This document shows positions 33,561-44,999 of a stretch of DNA of 64,000 bases, in pieces. This DNA comes from Effrenium voratum. Its lineage: Eukaryota; Sar; Dinophyceae; Suessiales; Symbiodiniaceae. Made by a program: the position numbers and the translations under genes. Every line of letters starts with the position of its first letter. Position 1 is the stretch's first letter. Under the pieces are notes generated by a model. The model saw only the letters and a list, made by a program, of their open reading frames with translations, was not told where the DNA came from and did no database searches. The DNA is taken from NCBI GenBank assembly GCA_963377175.1, contig CAUJNA010000465.1, forward strand, positions 97,501-161,500. The letters run 5' to 3'.

Positions 33561-34384
33561 GTCTCAGACAGGCCTGGCCAGCAGGAGGTCATTCTTTTCA
33601 CAAACCCCTTCAAGGCCCGCTGACAGGAAAAGCAAAGATTCCCTTTGGGAAACGAGATCTAAGCACCCTTGGCCGTCTTGGGGGTGAGGCGAATTCATGT
33701 AAGCCCTGCGCCCATCCCCTCCTCAAAAATATAAGGTGTTGGCTTTCCTCAAGCTACTTGCCAAGTAAACTTCCTCAGAGCTCCCTCCTCAAAACATAAG
33801 GTTTCAAGTTTGTGGCGGCTTGCCTCAAACAACTTGCCAACTTCGACTGCCTCAACAACTTGTTTTAAGAGCAACGCACCTTTCTTGCACCGTTTTTCGT
33901 AGGGCACACAAGGGCTTATTATGGGCTTAATAAGGGTTTAACCCTTTGCGTGTTTTGGCACACCGGGCGGTTTGGCACCCGAAAAGCAACAAAACACACA
34001 AGCGCCAAAGAATCAAGGGTTTGTTGGGGGCCGTTCAGCCGGTTTTGTCCTGTCTGGGGATGCCATAGTCCAGCAATTAGAGGCTAGCTGATGCGCAGAC
34101 AGGTGGTAGTTGATTTGTGTTGAGTACCTTCCTGCCCTTAATAAGCCCCTAACAAGCCATTATTTGTGACTTTCATGCAAACAATTAGTAATGACTCGTT
34201 AGGGGCTAATAAGGGTCTATTATAGAAATACCTTCTGATCCCACCTTATATATTTGAGATGAAAGGGGCAAACAATTATGCCGGGAGCTCAACTACGGTC
34301 AGAAGAGTGGTTGCCAATGGTGATGAGGACTATCCGGAAAAATAGAAAGAGTATTCCAGGGTGGACCAACGTGGGGGGTCCCAT

Positions 34385-34712
34385 CAAATGTAGCCTCACT
34401 TCCTGTCGGCATCGCTGTACATACTTCTGTCTCATTTCTGCTGAAGACATCGCTCCAATATTTGACGCATTTCTTGTTGCCGGGATCTTGTATTTTTTTT
34501 CTTGTTGACGGCCTCGCTGCAAATGTTGCCTCGTTTCTTGTCGAAGGAATCGCTGCAATCTTCGCCTCCTTGCCTGATTTCTTGTTGAGGGCATCGCTGC
34601 GCTTGCCTCATTTTTTGTTGAAGGCATTGCTGCAAATTTTGACTTTCGATTCTTGTTGAAGGCATTCTTGCAAATGTTGTTTTGTTGAGTGCATCACTGC
34701 ACATGTTGCCCT
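34385..34712 (+). repeat. GAAGGCATCGCTGCAAATGT minisatellite, locus 2
   Basis: About nine units of the same 33- to 40-bp repeat as at 31.1-32.1 kb, in the same orientation and 2.3 kb away. Confidence 0.9.
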
Positions 34713-36500
34713 ATTTTTGTTCACTGCCTGTGCAGTCTTTGCATTGAGATGAGGGATCTCGCGCAAAGCCTTCAATAGTGCACAGGGGCTTCAGGCAGAC
34801 TTGTATCCATATTACATACGGTTCCGGATCTGTGTTTTGCGTCATGCCTCTTATTGGCTATTTGTTTGTAAGGTGCTGACAGAACTGTGGATTTGTGGTC
34901 CTTGTTTCCTCGTGACACACCACTGTTTGGGGTCGTTGCTGGGAGAATGTCTTTCCACAAAACTGACCTTCAAGCTGCAACCCTGAAAGCGAACGCTACT
35001 GGTAAAAGCAACCCAATTCCCGCTTGCTTGCAACGGCACACCACAATATGATGGATTGTTGTTGCTTGCCAGGCATCTGTGGTACTGGGGGTGCCCTTGT
35101 TCATGGTCAATATTATGCAGCCCTTCAGCTGCACATGCAAGCCAGAGTAAGGGCGGAGAGTCTGCAGTTTTTCCAGCTTGAGACTACTGATTGTCAGCAC
35201 GCGGGATGAGTTGTGCAGTTGGCCGAGGTTTGTGGATGCTCCCGGTATGAGCCTCCAGGTTCAAAGTTGTCGACGCTTTGCTTGCGCAGCGGAGTTTGCA
35301 TGACAAGATCTGGATTCTCTGCCAGGCTAGACAGATCTCTGAAATCATGGTGCCGTTGCGCAGTTTCGAATTTGTGGGTGTGCCTTTCTCAGAATGAAAT
35401 TCTCATCGGGACACGCAGCGCGAGTCGTACTTCACTGGATGCGCTGAGACCAAGCTTTCAATGTATACTCAACACCAAACATGCAGCACACCATGCACAG
35501 CCTCACGTTTGTCGACAAAGGGGTTGCTACTAGTATGCCAAAAGTTCAACCTGCTCGGAGATTCCATAGTGTTCTTGACAAGTGTAACGAGAGGAGTGCA
35601 AGTGTTTGGGCATGCGCAGCTGAAACCTTGCAGAGCCGAGCTGTGCAGATGGATGGCAGAATGCACAGATTCGCACAAAAGCTTGCATTGGACAGGCGGT
35701 GTGAAGAAGATGGAACACACAGCCATGGAGTAGCCTCATGCTAGCCTATGTTGGGCATCAGCTGAACCTCGAACCTCAAGATGCAAATCCGAGGGTCAAA
35801 TAAATCAATGATTGTACTGTTAGTCCACAAGTTGGATCCGGCTGTAGGTCCTGCTGTTCTGCGTCTTTTGCCCTGCCAAGATCAGAGTAGACCTGGCATT
35901 GTTTGGCAGGGACAAGGGCAATTCAGATTTGGCTTGCGAATTTTCCGTCGCATTAAGTGAGTTCTGAACATCCGCCTAGTTAGTCATGCCCAATATACTG
36001 AATTGCAGGTTGTCGGCGAGACGGAGGCACGTGCATTGCTTTACTTGTTGGTTGGGTTCAATAAGTGAGCGCGGAGACCCTTTCAGCCTGAGGACTTTGG
36101 GATGGTGTCCTTCATCCTGAAGTTCCACCCTTCCTGGGTCTCGTCTTCAGAGTGTGATTGATGGTCTGCAGCTGTTGCACTTTTGAGACTGCCACGAGGC
36201 TGTGTGCTGGGCAGCAAGTGTTTTCATTTACTACCTCCTGCTAGCAACTTATGCTGCCAGGAGCATCTATGGCCAAGAGTTACTGTGATGGGCCATGTGG
36301 ACTTATGTAGATTGGAGACCTGGATATCGTGGGTACACTCTTAGGGGCACACAAAAGTCCGGGACTAGCCAGCGGCACCTAACATGGTCCCAGGACCAAG
36401 CCTGGCGCTGATTTGCACAGTGCTGTCCACCTGCCTTGCCTTCAAGTCACTTGATTGTTGAAGAAAAGGGTATTAAGTTTAACCATTTTTACCCAATGCC
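34713..36500. other. Unassigned DNA with weak exon candidates
   Basis: Plus frames at 35024-35209 (GICGTGGALVHGQYYAALQL) and 35481-35744 look mildly protein-like but lack known motifs, and minus frames over them are equally open. No repeats recognised. Confidence 0.25.
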
Positions 36501-36512
36501 ATGGTTGCCAGG

Positions 36513-36630
36513 TGGCGTATGGTGAAGTTGAAGTGCTCCGCAATCTTCTTCGCAGCCTTGGCCTGTTTGGCAGCAGAGTAGAGGTGTTCCGGATGATGTG
36601 TCATCCAGCATGTGTGTCACCGGTTGTCAA
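36513..36630 (+). CDS. Candidate exon, unidentified
   Basis: After an acceptor tgccag the frame reads VAYGEVEVLRNLLRSLGLFG, then SRVEVFRMMCHPACVSP. It has an amphipathic helical character that could fit an alpha-solenoid repeat. It lies upstream of the ankyrin exons on the same strand, so it may belong to the ankyrin-kinase gene, but 3.5 kb separates them. Confidence 0.3.
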
Positions 36631-36899
36631 TCACGCTTTGACTGGCCTATGCTGCTCGGGGCAAACTATCACCGTGTGATGTCAGGGCTGAGTTACCAGG
36701 GCGAGGATTCTGTGTGAAGCAAACCGCCGCTCTGAAGTCCGTTTAGCTGTATAGAGCCCCTTTGCACAACTGGCCGTTGCAGCTGCCAGATAAAAGTAGT
36801 TCACCTCATCACATTCCTGTTTAATTGTAAAGGCTTCGCGCTGCCGCCTTGGCTAGGGGCTATTTGATTTTAGAGGCTTCCTTTTTCTCGAAAGCATTG

Positions 36900-37560
36900 C
36901 GGTAGAGTTGTCAGCCTTATCGCACAGCCAAACTTGCACGAGCCAACTTGCATGAGAGTGATCGCAAAGCCAAACTTGCACGAGCCACCTTGCACGAGAA
37001 GAAAGATCGCACGGACATGTGGACACAAAAGTAAGTAGTTAGTCTCTTAATCTTAAGGCGGCGCGGTGGGACCGAACCCACTCTGCGAAAATGACACCCT
37101 CTGCGGGAATTGGCATGGCCGATGCGCAAAAGCAAAACTTTCTTCTACGATTTCTTTAGCGCGCGCGCGACCCTTTTCGAAAATTCACGTAATTGATGCG
37201 CAACATTTTCCATGTTTGATCTGCGCGCGCGACCCTGTGTGTGAATTGTATAAACTGTGCTTGTTCTAGTCGGAATGCGGGCTTGAAAGTTTGTCTGCGA
37301 GCAGCCCCGGGCTCGAATTTTGCTTGGTCTCCACAGCTTCTATAAGCTAGAAAGGCAGCAGCGCGAAACCAACTCGCAAAGTGCACCTTCACAGCTCCGG
37401 CTGCAAAATCGCAACTTGCAAGTACGAAAGTGGTACGCGAAGTACACTTTCGCAGCTTCGGCTGGCAAATTGCAACTTTCAAGCACGAAAGGAAATCACG
37501 CGAAGTACACTTTCAGAAGGCTCCGGCGGGAGGACCGCAACTTTTAAGCGTAAGTACTTT
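36900..37560 (+). repeat. Two short tandem segments: CAAACTTGCACGAGCC and a 60- to 75-bp GCGAAGTACACTTTC unit
   Basis: CCAAACTTGCACGAGCCA occurs twice about 44 bp apart (36929, 36972), each time followed by CTTGCA. At 37390-37530, CGCGAAGTACACTTTC-like units recur, preceded by GCAACTT...AAGCACGAAAG. They share GCTCCGG and TCGCAACTT words with the 61-bp array at 23.4 kb. Confidence 0.55.
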
Positions 37561-39227
37561 CGCAGGTGCGAATGGACAACTGGGTTCAAATTGCAGGCTG
37601 CTGTGTTTTGGTCAGCGCTGCGCGCATGAAACTTGTTCCGAGCTTGCGCAGCACACTGGTGCAGAGCGCTTGCGCATCGCAACCTGCACAGAGCACTTGC
37701 ACACGCAGAGCGCCTTGCTCAGAAAACTTGGCAGAGCACTTGCCCGTGGAAAGGGAAACAAGCACCCCGCACACATGAAACCAACGCTCGCTTTCCCTCA
37801 TGCTTTCGGGCCCCGATCTCCGTTCTTACTCCAGGGCCGTGTGTGGGAAGCTGGCCAGCTGGCAGGAAATGACGTTTGTGCCTGGGCCTGGGTGAAAGAA
37901 TCAGGAAAATATCGTCTTGGCACCAAAGGACAGCCAAAGCTTTAGCAGGCACGGAGGCTGGGGTTAGGGTCGCGGCTACAGCGGCATTTTGGGCTGCTGC
38001 CTGGCCAGCCGCGATGGCTCACTCATGCTTGCGCCGGTGGCGGGCTGGGGGGTGGGTATGGGCTTGGCGAGACCCCTACAAGCTGAAGGCTGGCGCAGGG
38101 CAGGCAAAAGTGTGTCTGGGGCAAAGCGACGTGGAGGCACAAAGGCAAACGGGAATGCAGGGGCGACTCGTAGTGCCTTGTCTTGACACAAACTTCGATC
38201 GTAGTAGGCTGTTTGACGGCGCTGTCTTGCACGGCTCTGACCGCGCCTGCAGAAACTCTGGATCTTCCCGATATCCTTGCCTTTACATGCCTAGAGCCAT
38301 CCTTTGCTCCTTTTCTCCGCATTAGGATGGAAGTCGCGAAGACACCCATAACGGTTGGGACTAAATCTATATGCTTGGGCTTCGTGGGCATCAAATGGAA
38401 ACTTCCAGCTCCTGGCTTTAGTAAGGCTAGCAAGCATGCCAAGCAAGAGTCGTGTGGCCCTGCGTAAGCAAAAGCCCTGCACGGCGTAAGCCGGCGCAAG
38501 AACCTGTTCGGGACCCCGGGAAGCATGCTGCGTAAGCGCCTGTGACTGCTTCCTATTAGTGTTAAATGCCAGAGGCTCAGGCTTAGCCGTTGGATTTCCA
38601 AATCACGAGGGTTACCGCACGGCAGATTCTGCAAACTATTGGTCCAGGCGCGTGCACATCAAGGTTTGCGTAAGCTCACCTAGCACGGCTGCCCACGATG
38701 CCGCAAAAGCTGTTCCTTTGATTTGTGGAGGCAAACTTGTCGGCCAAATCCAGAGCGCTGTGCAAGAGGGCTGCAAGGCGAATACTCTGAAAAGAATAGC
38801 GCCAAGTTGCTCCGCCTGACAGCAACTCTTCATCAACCTCTTCCTTAGAGTCATCCGTGCTATCTTGAACAGTGGCTGCATACAAGAAAGGACCCCGCGC
38901 AAGCTCAAAATGCCGAAACGTAAGCAGCGCGAAAGCTGGACATTCTCGCTGACTGCCGCGTAAGCCAAAAACATGGATCGCGCCAGCAAAGCCTTAGCTT
39001 GCAAGGCGCTCATTTCGTGTATTGAGTTGCTCGGCTGACTTTGCCCAGGCATGGAGGCCCAACACAAATTGTCGTGTTGCTTTCCAGGCCTGCGCCTTCT
39101 ATATCGTATGGTGGAGCATTCTGTTGTTTTTGTTGCGGTTGCTGGATCGAATCTTACTCAAGTGACATGATTCCGGGCATCCGGCAGCCGTAGCACGGAC
39201 ACCTTCAAAAGTTTAACCGCACGCGCG
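37561..39227. other. Unassigned DNA
   Basis: Several long open frames (minus 38023-38634, 203 codons; minus 38636-39067, 143 codons; plus 37430-37945, 171 codons) overlap frames on the other strand and have no motif. In GC-rich DNA such lengths occur by chance, so none is annotated. Confidence 0.25.
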
Positions 39228-39261
39228 CAAACAAACAAACAAACAAACAAACAAACAAACA
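39228..39261 (+). repeat. (AAAC)n microsatellite
   Basis: Eight consecutive AAAC units. Confidence 0.9.
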
Positions 39262-40149
39262 GACGAGACTCCCAAGCCCCCATGCTGCGGTCCCCTACAG
39301 GGGAGACCACTCAGGCTTGACCTGCCATTGGCCATGCTTAAATGATCTTAAATGCAAGAGGCTAGCGTGACTATCAAGTGAGCTGAGCTGCTGGGTGTGG
39401 CTTGCAGTGCTGCTGGGTTTGCCTGTGTTGAAGAAGAATATTGTGCTGAATAGCCTGGGAAGAATATCGCAAACTTCTCGGTCGGACTGCCTTAGCGCAT
39501 GAAGCCTTTGAACCGTTGGCGAAGCACGATGACCAAAGGCGCAAGCCCCTTGCATTGAACTTGGAAACCCATAGCAAGCCTCTTGCAATCTGAAGAAAGT
39601 TGCCTCGCTGCCTTGGGCTCAACGATCTAAGTGTCCTGCCAAATCATCAGGTATCGCGTGTCAGACCGTCGTCTCACAAGGCCTATTATCGGTCCGCCTC
39701 ATGCCACGTTCTTTGTCACCTGATTGCAGATGCCAGACCCAATCATGTGCGTCAGTTTACATAAGCTTAGTGGTGCCGTTTCATGCCAAAAACATCAAAG
39801 CAGTTGAAGCCAAACTCATGTCAGCCCATGTCAGATCGAGTGATACAGCTTTGACGTAAAGCAGGTACATCGCACGATGATGCGGAATCATGCACCATGC
39901 CTCGCGACATTTTCCGTTTCAAGTTCGGGGCAATCGCATCAACTTATTGTCGTGTAGCGCGTGGAAAAAAGCTTAGCTAAAGCACAACCTGCTTGTCCGA
40001 CCACGTTTGGCAAAGAGCGTATCATGCACGCCACATAATGTAGTTGACGTCTTCCAGGCCACTTTGCCAGCTTGCTTCAAAGTTGTTTGTGATGCATTAG
40101 GGCGTCAGTGGCAGGCAAACCAGTGTTTAGCAAAGCTCAATCTGTTCCA

Positions 40150-41008
40150 GGCAGCTCCGAGTTGGTTCTGGACATCTCCCGCGGCAGCCTTGACCAACTC
40201 CTCGGAGTTTGAGCCATTGTGCATCTTGCAAACCAGCACAGGCTTTGGCCCTGACGGCCGGAACCCACTTCACTTGGCAGCACGACGAGGGCAGGCTGGG
40301 TGCACTTTTTGAACGCAGCGACTGTCTATTTATCAGCACAGGTTGAATGCATGAAGCTCCTGGTTGAGGAAAAGGCAGACTTACAGGCCTGAGCGCCAAT
40401 CTTCGCCCGAGACACGACACGGGCCTAGGCGCAGACAGGCAACAAGCAGCAGCACATGGCTCTCCACTTGGCAGCAATGAATAAGGCAAGTGGCGGGAAT
40501 TGGGGGGGAGCAGGGTCCACAAGCGGTGTTAAATTACATTGCCTGTCCACATGGCCCCCTCACACACATACACAATAATATGCCAAGATGCAGCAAGACT
40601 GGGTGAGAGAAAGAGGGAGGGAGGGAGGGAGGGAGGGAGGGAGGGAGTGAAACAGAGAGGCAGCGAGGCAGAGTAGCTATCCTGCACTGCGAAGGTGCCT
40701 GATGCGGCACGATTTCTATGTCAGGCTTGTCAAGGTGATCCTCGCATTCTGAATGCTCCTAGGAGAGTGTCAAGATGTTTTGTGTTGAAGAATGTTCTGG
40801 CAGGTGGTTCGCGGATAGCGCTTGTCTCTTCAGGCTACTAATGCAGAAGGCGACACACCCCTGCACATCGCAGCAAGATGCCAAAATGCGCGGAGCCAAA
40901 TTCTGCACTCTGGCTTTGGAGTTGTATGATATTGTATGTAGTGTGCGAAGATGCCCGGAGTTGAGGTAGATGTGCTGCGTGAACTTTTGCATCATCCAGG
41001 CATTCAAG
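40150..41008 (+). CDS. Ankyrin-repeat exons of the ankyrin-kinase gene
   Basis: Five short plus-strand pieces carry ankyrin signatures in order: GPDGRNPLHLAARRGQ (about 40249-40299); VECMKLLVEEKADLQA after acceptor cacag (40342-40389); MALHLAAMNKAS (about 40456-40491); ATNAEGDTPLHIAARC after acceptor cttcag (40834-40881); VDVLRELLHHPGIQV (about 40965-41010). D-G-x-x-P-L-H-L-A-A is the first helix and L-L-x2-x-A-D the second helix of the 33-residue repeat, a protein-interaction fold. Each piece is cut at a repeat boundary or mid-repeat and needs splicing. On the same strand 3.7 kb downstream the kinase exons begin, so a single ankyrin-kinase protein is likely. Individual intron limits are inferred. 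Confidence 0.65.
40608..40648 (+). repeat. (GGGA)n microsatellite
   Basis: GAGGGAGGGAGG run of about ten units within an inter-exon stretch of the ankyrin gene. Confidence 0.9.
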
Positions 41009-41384
41009 TCAGGCCTGTGATTGTCCTGTCTAGTGTGCATTCTGGACCGCTGCATGCTCGCATCTAAGTATAATGATTGTCATCAGAGTCCTGAGACGTC
41101 ACACAGTCTTACTCAGTTTGAGGGAGAGACCTCGAGTTGGAAGCTTCCGGGAGTGTTCGGTCCTGGAGTTGTCTCCGGAGTTGGACATGGCGTTGGTGGG
41201 AGTGCTAACCGGAGTTGAAGTGAAGTGTAGGCTTGGGGTTGGGAGGGTTGAGAAAGTTGAGATTCACAGTGGGTTCCAACAGGTTGAAGCAAAAGTTACC
41301 AGCATTTTTGGAGCCCAGGCCAAGTATCAAGCCATTCCCCCGACTGCTCGACCATTATTTTGTTTCTTTTGGTTTGCAGGAGAT

Positions 41385-41985
41385 GGTGTTTTTTTTGCCT
41401 AGCCCTGGTCCCCCCTTAGCCCTGGTTGGTTGGCTGGCTGGCTGGCTGGCCGCATCCCCGGCATCACCAACATCACTTGGACCTGGGGTTGCCTATTGGC
41501 TCTGATGGGGTGGCAGTTGGGAGTTGCTGGGGGCTGGTTTAAGTTAGGGGGTTTTGGCTGGCTTCATGAGGGTGGGTCTTGGGGTGGTTTGGGGTTGATT
41601 TAGGCGAAGCGAAGGGCTGACATCCAGGCTGCTGTTGGGCGGGTTTAGGGTTGGCTTTAGAGTTGCTTTAGTTTTGGTCTAGTTTTGGGTTGGTTTGGGA
41701 GCGTTGCCCCAAATCTATTAACCACACCCTAAAGCAACTCTAAGCCGCTGCTAAACCAGCAGCACACCTAACACAAATCAGCTCCAAGCCACCCCAAACC
41801 CACTCAAAGTCAACCCTAAACCCGCCCAACAGCAGCCTGGATGTCAGCCCTTCGCTTCGCCTAAATCAACCCCAAACCACCCAGTAGGCAACCCCAGGTC
41901 CAAGTGATGTTGGTGATGCCGGGGATGCGGCCAGCCAGCCAACCAGGGTTAGGAAAAAACCAGGGCTTAAAAAAAACAAAAACAA
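41385..41985. mobile_element. 0.6-kb foldback (long inverted repeat) element
   Basis: The left arm (about 41385-41670) and right arm (about 41730-41985) are near-exact reverse complements. Matching blocks: TTGGCTGGCTGGCCGCATCC with GGATGCGGCCAGCCAGCCAA; CTTGGACCTGGGGTTGCC with GGCAACCCCAGGTCCAAG; GCGAAGCGAAGGGCTGACAT with ATGTCAGCCCTTCGCTTCGC. The left arm carries about 60 extra bases (41500-41580) not paired on the right. The loop is about 60-100 bp. There is no gene inside. It lies between ankyrin exons and the next exon candidate, so it would fold as a giant hairpin in the pre-mRNA. Confidence 0.85.
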
Positions 41986-42230
41986 CAACTCCACCTGGTG
42001 TGCAACTCCCGCACATACCGTATGGGGGGGTTGTCAACTTGCGCTTTCGGCCGGTTTGCTAGGATATTGAACAAAAAGGGGCTTGTTCCTGCAGAGTGCC
42101 CGGGCCTTGTACGTCAAAGTTGACAATCGGCAGAGAGTGTGGGCTTGAGAGAACATGCAATCTCATTGACTCATGCAATCTCAGGCAGCAAAGAGCTTGA
42201 TTGTTTTTGCCCATCCACAGGTGCGCCATC

Positions 42231-42634
42231 CGACAAGTTTAGCTTCGACCGGGACAGCGCAGAGTGTGCCGTAGCTGACCTTCTCAGAGTTGCAGAGGCA
42301 TTAGACATGGCTGTCCCATTTCAGATAGTCATGTTGAGTGTGTGTTGTATCGGAGCAGGTTGACCCCAATTCTTTGGCAAACGCTAGAGCTAGCGCTGAC
42401 GAGCTCGGACCTTATGTCGCACTTCTAGCCACGCAATGATCGACGCTATGTGCACAAGCTGATTGCTAGGTCAGGCTCTTCGTCACCAGGCATTCAGGCA
42501 GGTTGGGTAGGATTGAGCGGGCATGGTGTTGCAACATCTGTTGCGATGGGGTTGTTACCGCCCAAAACTCCGCCAGTGTTGGTCGCAGTGCGTCCTGATG
42601 ACAAGCTACTCATATGGAAACTGGATTTGGCACA
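42231..42634 (+). CDS. Exons between ankyrin repeats and kinase, unidentified
   Basis: Three coding-like pieces: APSDKFSFDRDSAECAVADL after acceptor ccacag (42231-42330); VDPNSLANARASADELGPYV after acceptor gcag (42361-42420); and NDRRYVHKLIARSGSSSPGI followed by GWVGLSGHGVATSVAMG and LVAVRPDDKLLIWKLDLAQ, ending at a GT donor (42438-42634). The last reads through about 65 residues without stop and looks firmly coding, but I do not recognise a domain. Its place between ankyrin exons and kinase exons on one strand suggests the same gene. Confidence 0.45.
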
Positions 42635-43206
42635 GGTCAGTCCCGAGCCAGCCCAGGAAATGTCAGATTTTCGACAGAGGCAGGGATCCTGAGTTGTGTT
42701 GCTTTGGCAGTGTGTATTCACTGCAGCTTGATAACATCTAGCTGCTCGCCAGCTGTGAAATTGGTCTCTGATGTGTGGGTCTTGTTACCTCAACGAGAAG
42801 AGCATGTTGCCGTATGTTGCCTGTTCTTAGAGAGCCTGTCTTGCTTTTTCCGGTGTAATGTTTTGCGAGCCTAACGGAGGTGCGGGAGCCAGTTCGATTC
42901 AGGTCAGGCTGGGCGCAAAGACAATTGCGCAGAGACAGCATGTCACATGTCACAGGGGCACGGTGGACATATGTTACATACCCCGTTATATACATACCCT
43001 ATGCAGAACAAGAGCTGCTGGCTCATTGCGCATCCCCTGCTCGAATACCTTCGTTACACACCTTGCATACCCTGATGAATACCTAGGGTGCTAGCAGAGC
43101 ATGCTTTTACTGGTCATACCTGTCCAGAGTCAACTTGAGCTTGTCCTTCAGAAGAAGAAATGTTGAAGAATCCACTTTTTGTGCTGCAACTGTTGCTTAC
43201 TGCATT

Positions 43207-43398
43207 CCAGGATCGTTACATACCAAGTTGCACCCAACCCCAGCCAGTGTCCTGCGACCTCTTTGGCGCCGTCACCCGGCTTGCGCTGAATGCAACTTTC
43301 GAGCTGGAGCTGCGGAGCTTGCGCCACCACACTCGCGTACTGAAGAGCAGAGTTGCGACCTCGAGCCGGAACTGTGCTGCTTTGCCGTTGCAGAAGTA
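43207..43398 (+). CDS. Candidate exon in ankyrin-kinase gene
   Basis: After acceptor attccag two plus frames are open: DRYIPSCTQPQPVSCDLFGA and, shifted, one with HPACAECNFRAGAAELAPP. The second contains C-x2-C and an acidic end; the first is a longer even-composition segment. I cannot choose between them, and a 214-codon minus frame also spans the region. One more plus patch (SEAPEAPRQGVPSSPFVILA, about 43523-43660) follows. Confidence 0.3.
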
Positions 43399-44435
43399 GC
43401 GAGGACCTCGTCTCACGTAGTTGTAACAAGATTCGTGCCGCGTCGCTGCCTACATACCCTCCCAGGTCAATCCTGCATGACATGCTGAGCACATTGCCAT
43501 TGAGAGCCATACCAATTTGCTGCTTGCATCTGAGGCTCCTGAGGCGCCCAGGCAGGGCGTGCCGTCTTCGCCCTTTGTCATCCTGGCCTCGAGAGCCACA
43601 TTGGAAAGACTTTCTGTTTTTGGGGGCTCCGTCAGGAAGAGCACAGCACCATTTCATTCTTGTCAGCTGCGTGGAAGGCGAGCAAGCGCAGAGAACTCCG
43701 TACCCTTGATGCCGCATGCCTGGACTGAAAGCCTCAAATCTCGCGTTGCAGCAAGAAAGCGGGCGGCTGCCCAACGCACGCCCAGTCATCATCGGTCGTC
43801 CCCTAAAACATCATGCTAAGGTCTGTCCCGCGTGGAGCCGAGGAGAACTTTGTGAGGCCGCACTGGCTTTGAGTCCAGATGCTTGTATCGATGCGTTTAT
43901 GACGTGATCCTTGCAGAATCAGAGAACATTGCCTTGGCTTCCCTGCAGGGCGTCGCAGGGCACGGGAATGCAAGTGCCACGGCCTTAGATCTAAAAGCGA
44001 GAAACAAACACGCTTGAGTGGTCCACGTTCTATCACGGAGCTCGAATACACAAGTTAGATTACTGCAGCACGTTGAAGCTCGAGCCATGGAAGCTTTTGG
44101 ATGTGACTGTGTGTGTAATTGCAGTACAATCAACGCTGCTTTTTGGCCCAGAGGAAGCTGTGAGGCAACCAATCACCTGTCCAGGAGTCTGTCTTTGTGC
44201 GTGTATGTGTGTGTGTGTGTGCGCCCCCGCATGCTGGCCCATCCACGTGCAGTGCCATCAGCATTGACAATAATGACCGCAATGTTCTGCTCCTACAAGG
44301 TCGACAGATGCTCCACTTGCGGTTACCAATTGTGGCGGCTTGGCACATTTGCAATAGTGGAAGTGTAGAGCTAACCAAGATGCAGAACCACTTTTGACAA
44401 TTTTGCTCACCGACCAGGTTTGTCTTCGTTCATGC

Positions 44436-44706
44436 TGAGTGCTGGCAGCGACCTTTCGCTTTTAGATTGTCGAACAGTGCCCCGCAGTTTGGCCTCCAGG
44501 TCTCGGAGCCGTGAGCAGATTCTTCCTAGGGTCCATTGCAGAAGATGCAGAGAAAGGCGCTGGTTGCATTCAGACCTTTCAGACATTCACGCAATTGATG
44601 TCGCAGTTGCAGATTATGCGCTAAGCCCAGGCTTCAATGACTCGGAGACACCAACTGTCAGCATTGAGGACCAAGAGCCCAGGCTGAGTCTGTGCGGGAA
44701 AATGGT
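44436..44706 (+). CDS. Probable exon N-terminal to the kinase domain
   Basis: The plus frame reads AGSDLSLLDCRTVPRSLASR and later DIHAIDVAVADYALSPGFND with ETPTVSIEDQEPRLSL. It is acidic and looks coding, but is one frame off the kinase exon that starts at 44713 after TAG. A short intron or an upstream splice site would be needed to join them. No domain was recognised. Confidence 0.4.
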
Positions 44707-44712
44707 CACTAG

Positions 44713-44943
44713 GACTTTGCAGAGATGCGCCTCCTTGGCGAGGGCGCTTTCGGAAAGGTGGGATTGCAAATTGCAACGAGTTCTATTGCGTATGAGGGTT
44801 GGCTATAACCCTGCTTTCCACGCATAGCTGCGCAGTCATGCCAGGTGTTTGGATTTTGGCCTGCAAGCCGAAGTCGCATGCAGCTTGTGCCCACGTGCAG
44901 GTTGTCTTGGTGAGACACAAAGAGACTGGGGAGTTGTACGCGC
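44713..44943 (+). CDS. AGC-like protein kinase, glycine-loop exons
   Basis: Exon 44713-44757 reads DFAEMRLLGEGAFGK, the ATP-binding glycine loop (G-x-G-x-F-G), and ends before GTGGGA. After 143 bp and the acceptor gtgcag, exon 44901-44943 reads VVLVRHKETGELYA, strands beta2-beta3. The two join in phase as GAFGKVVLVRHKETGELYA. The invariant lysine of beta3 should follow directly but the next bases give RALDNS, so it must lie in a further exon I could not find, or be lost. The family call (AGC-like) rests on the later HPFVVQLHFAF and RDLKLEN motifs. Confidence 0.7.
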
Positions 44944-44999
44944 GAGCCTTGGACAACTCTGTATTGTTTATAGACCCGTGAGCTTTTGCACATCATGGT

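Noticed and set aside
33039..33623. 194-codon W/G/L-rich plus frame
   Set aside because: Generated by the GGTTGGGCTGGGC minisatellite.
38023..38634. 203-codon minus frame
   Set aside because: No motif, overlaps several open plus frames; length is compatible with chance in GC-rich DNA.
43148..43792. 214-codon minus frame inside the ankyrin-kinase gene
   Set aside because: No motif and opposite to the exons of the gene; likely a shadow of plus-strand coding bias.
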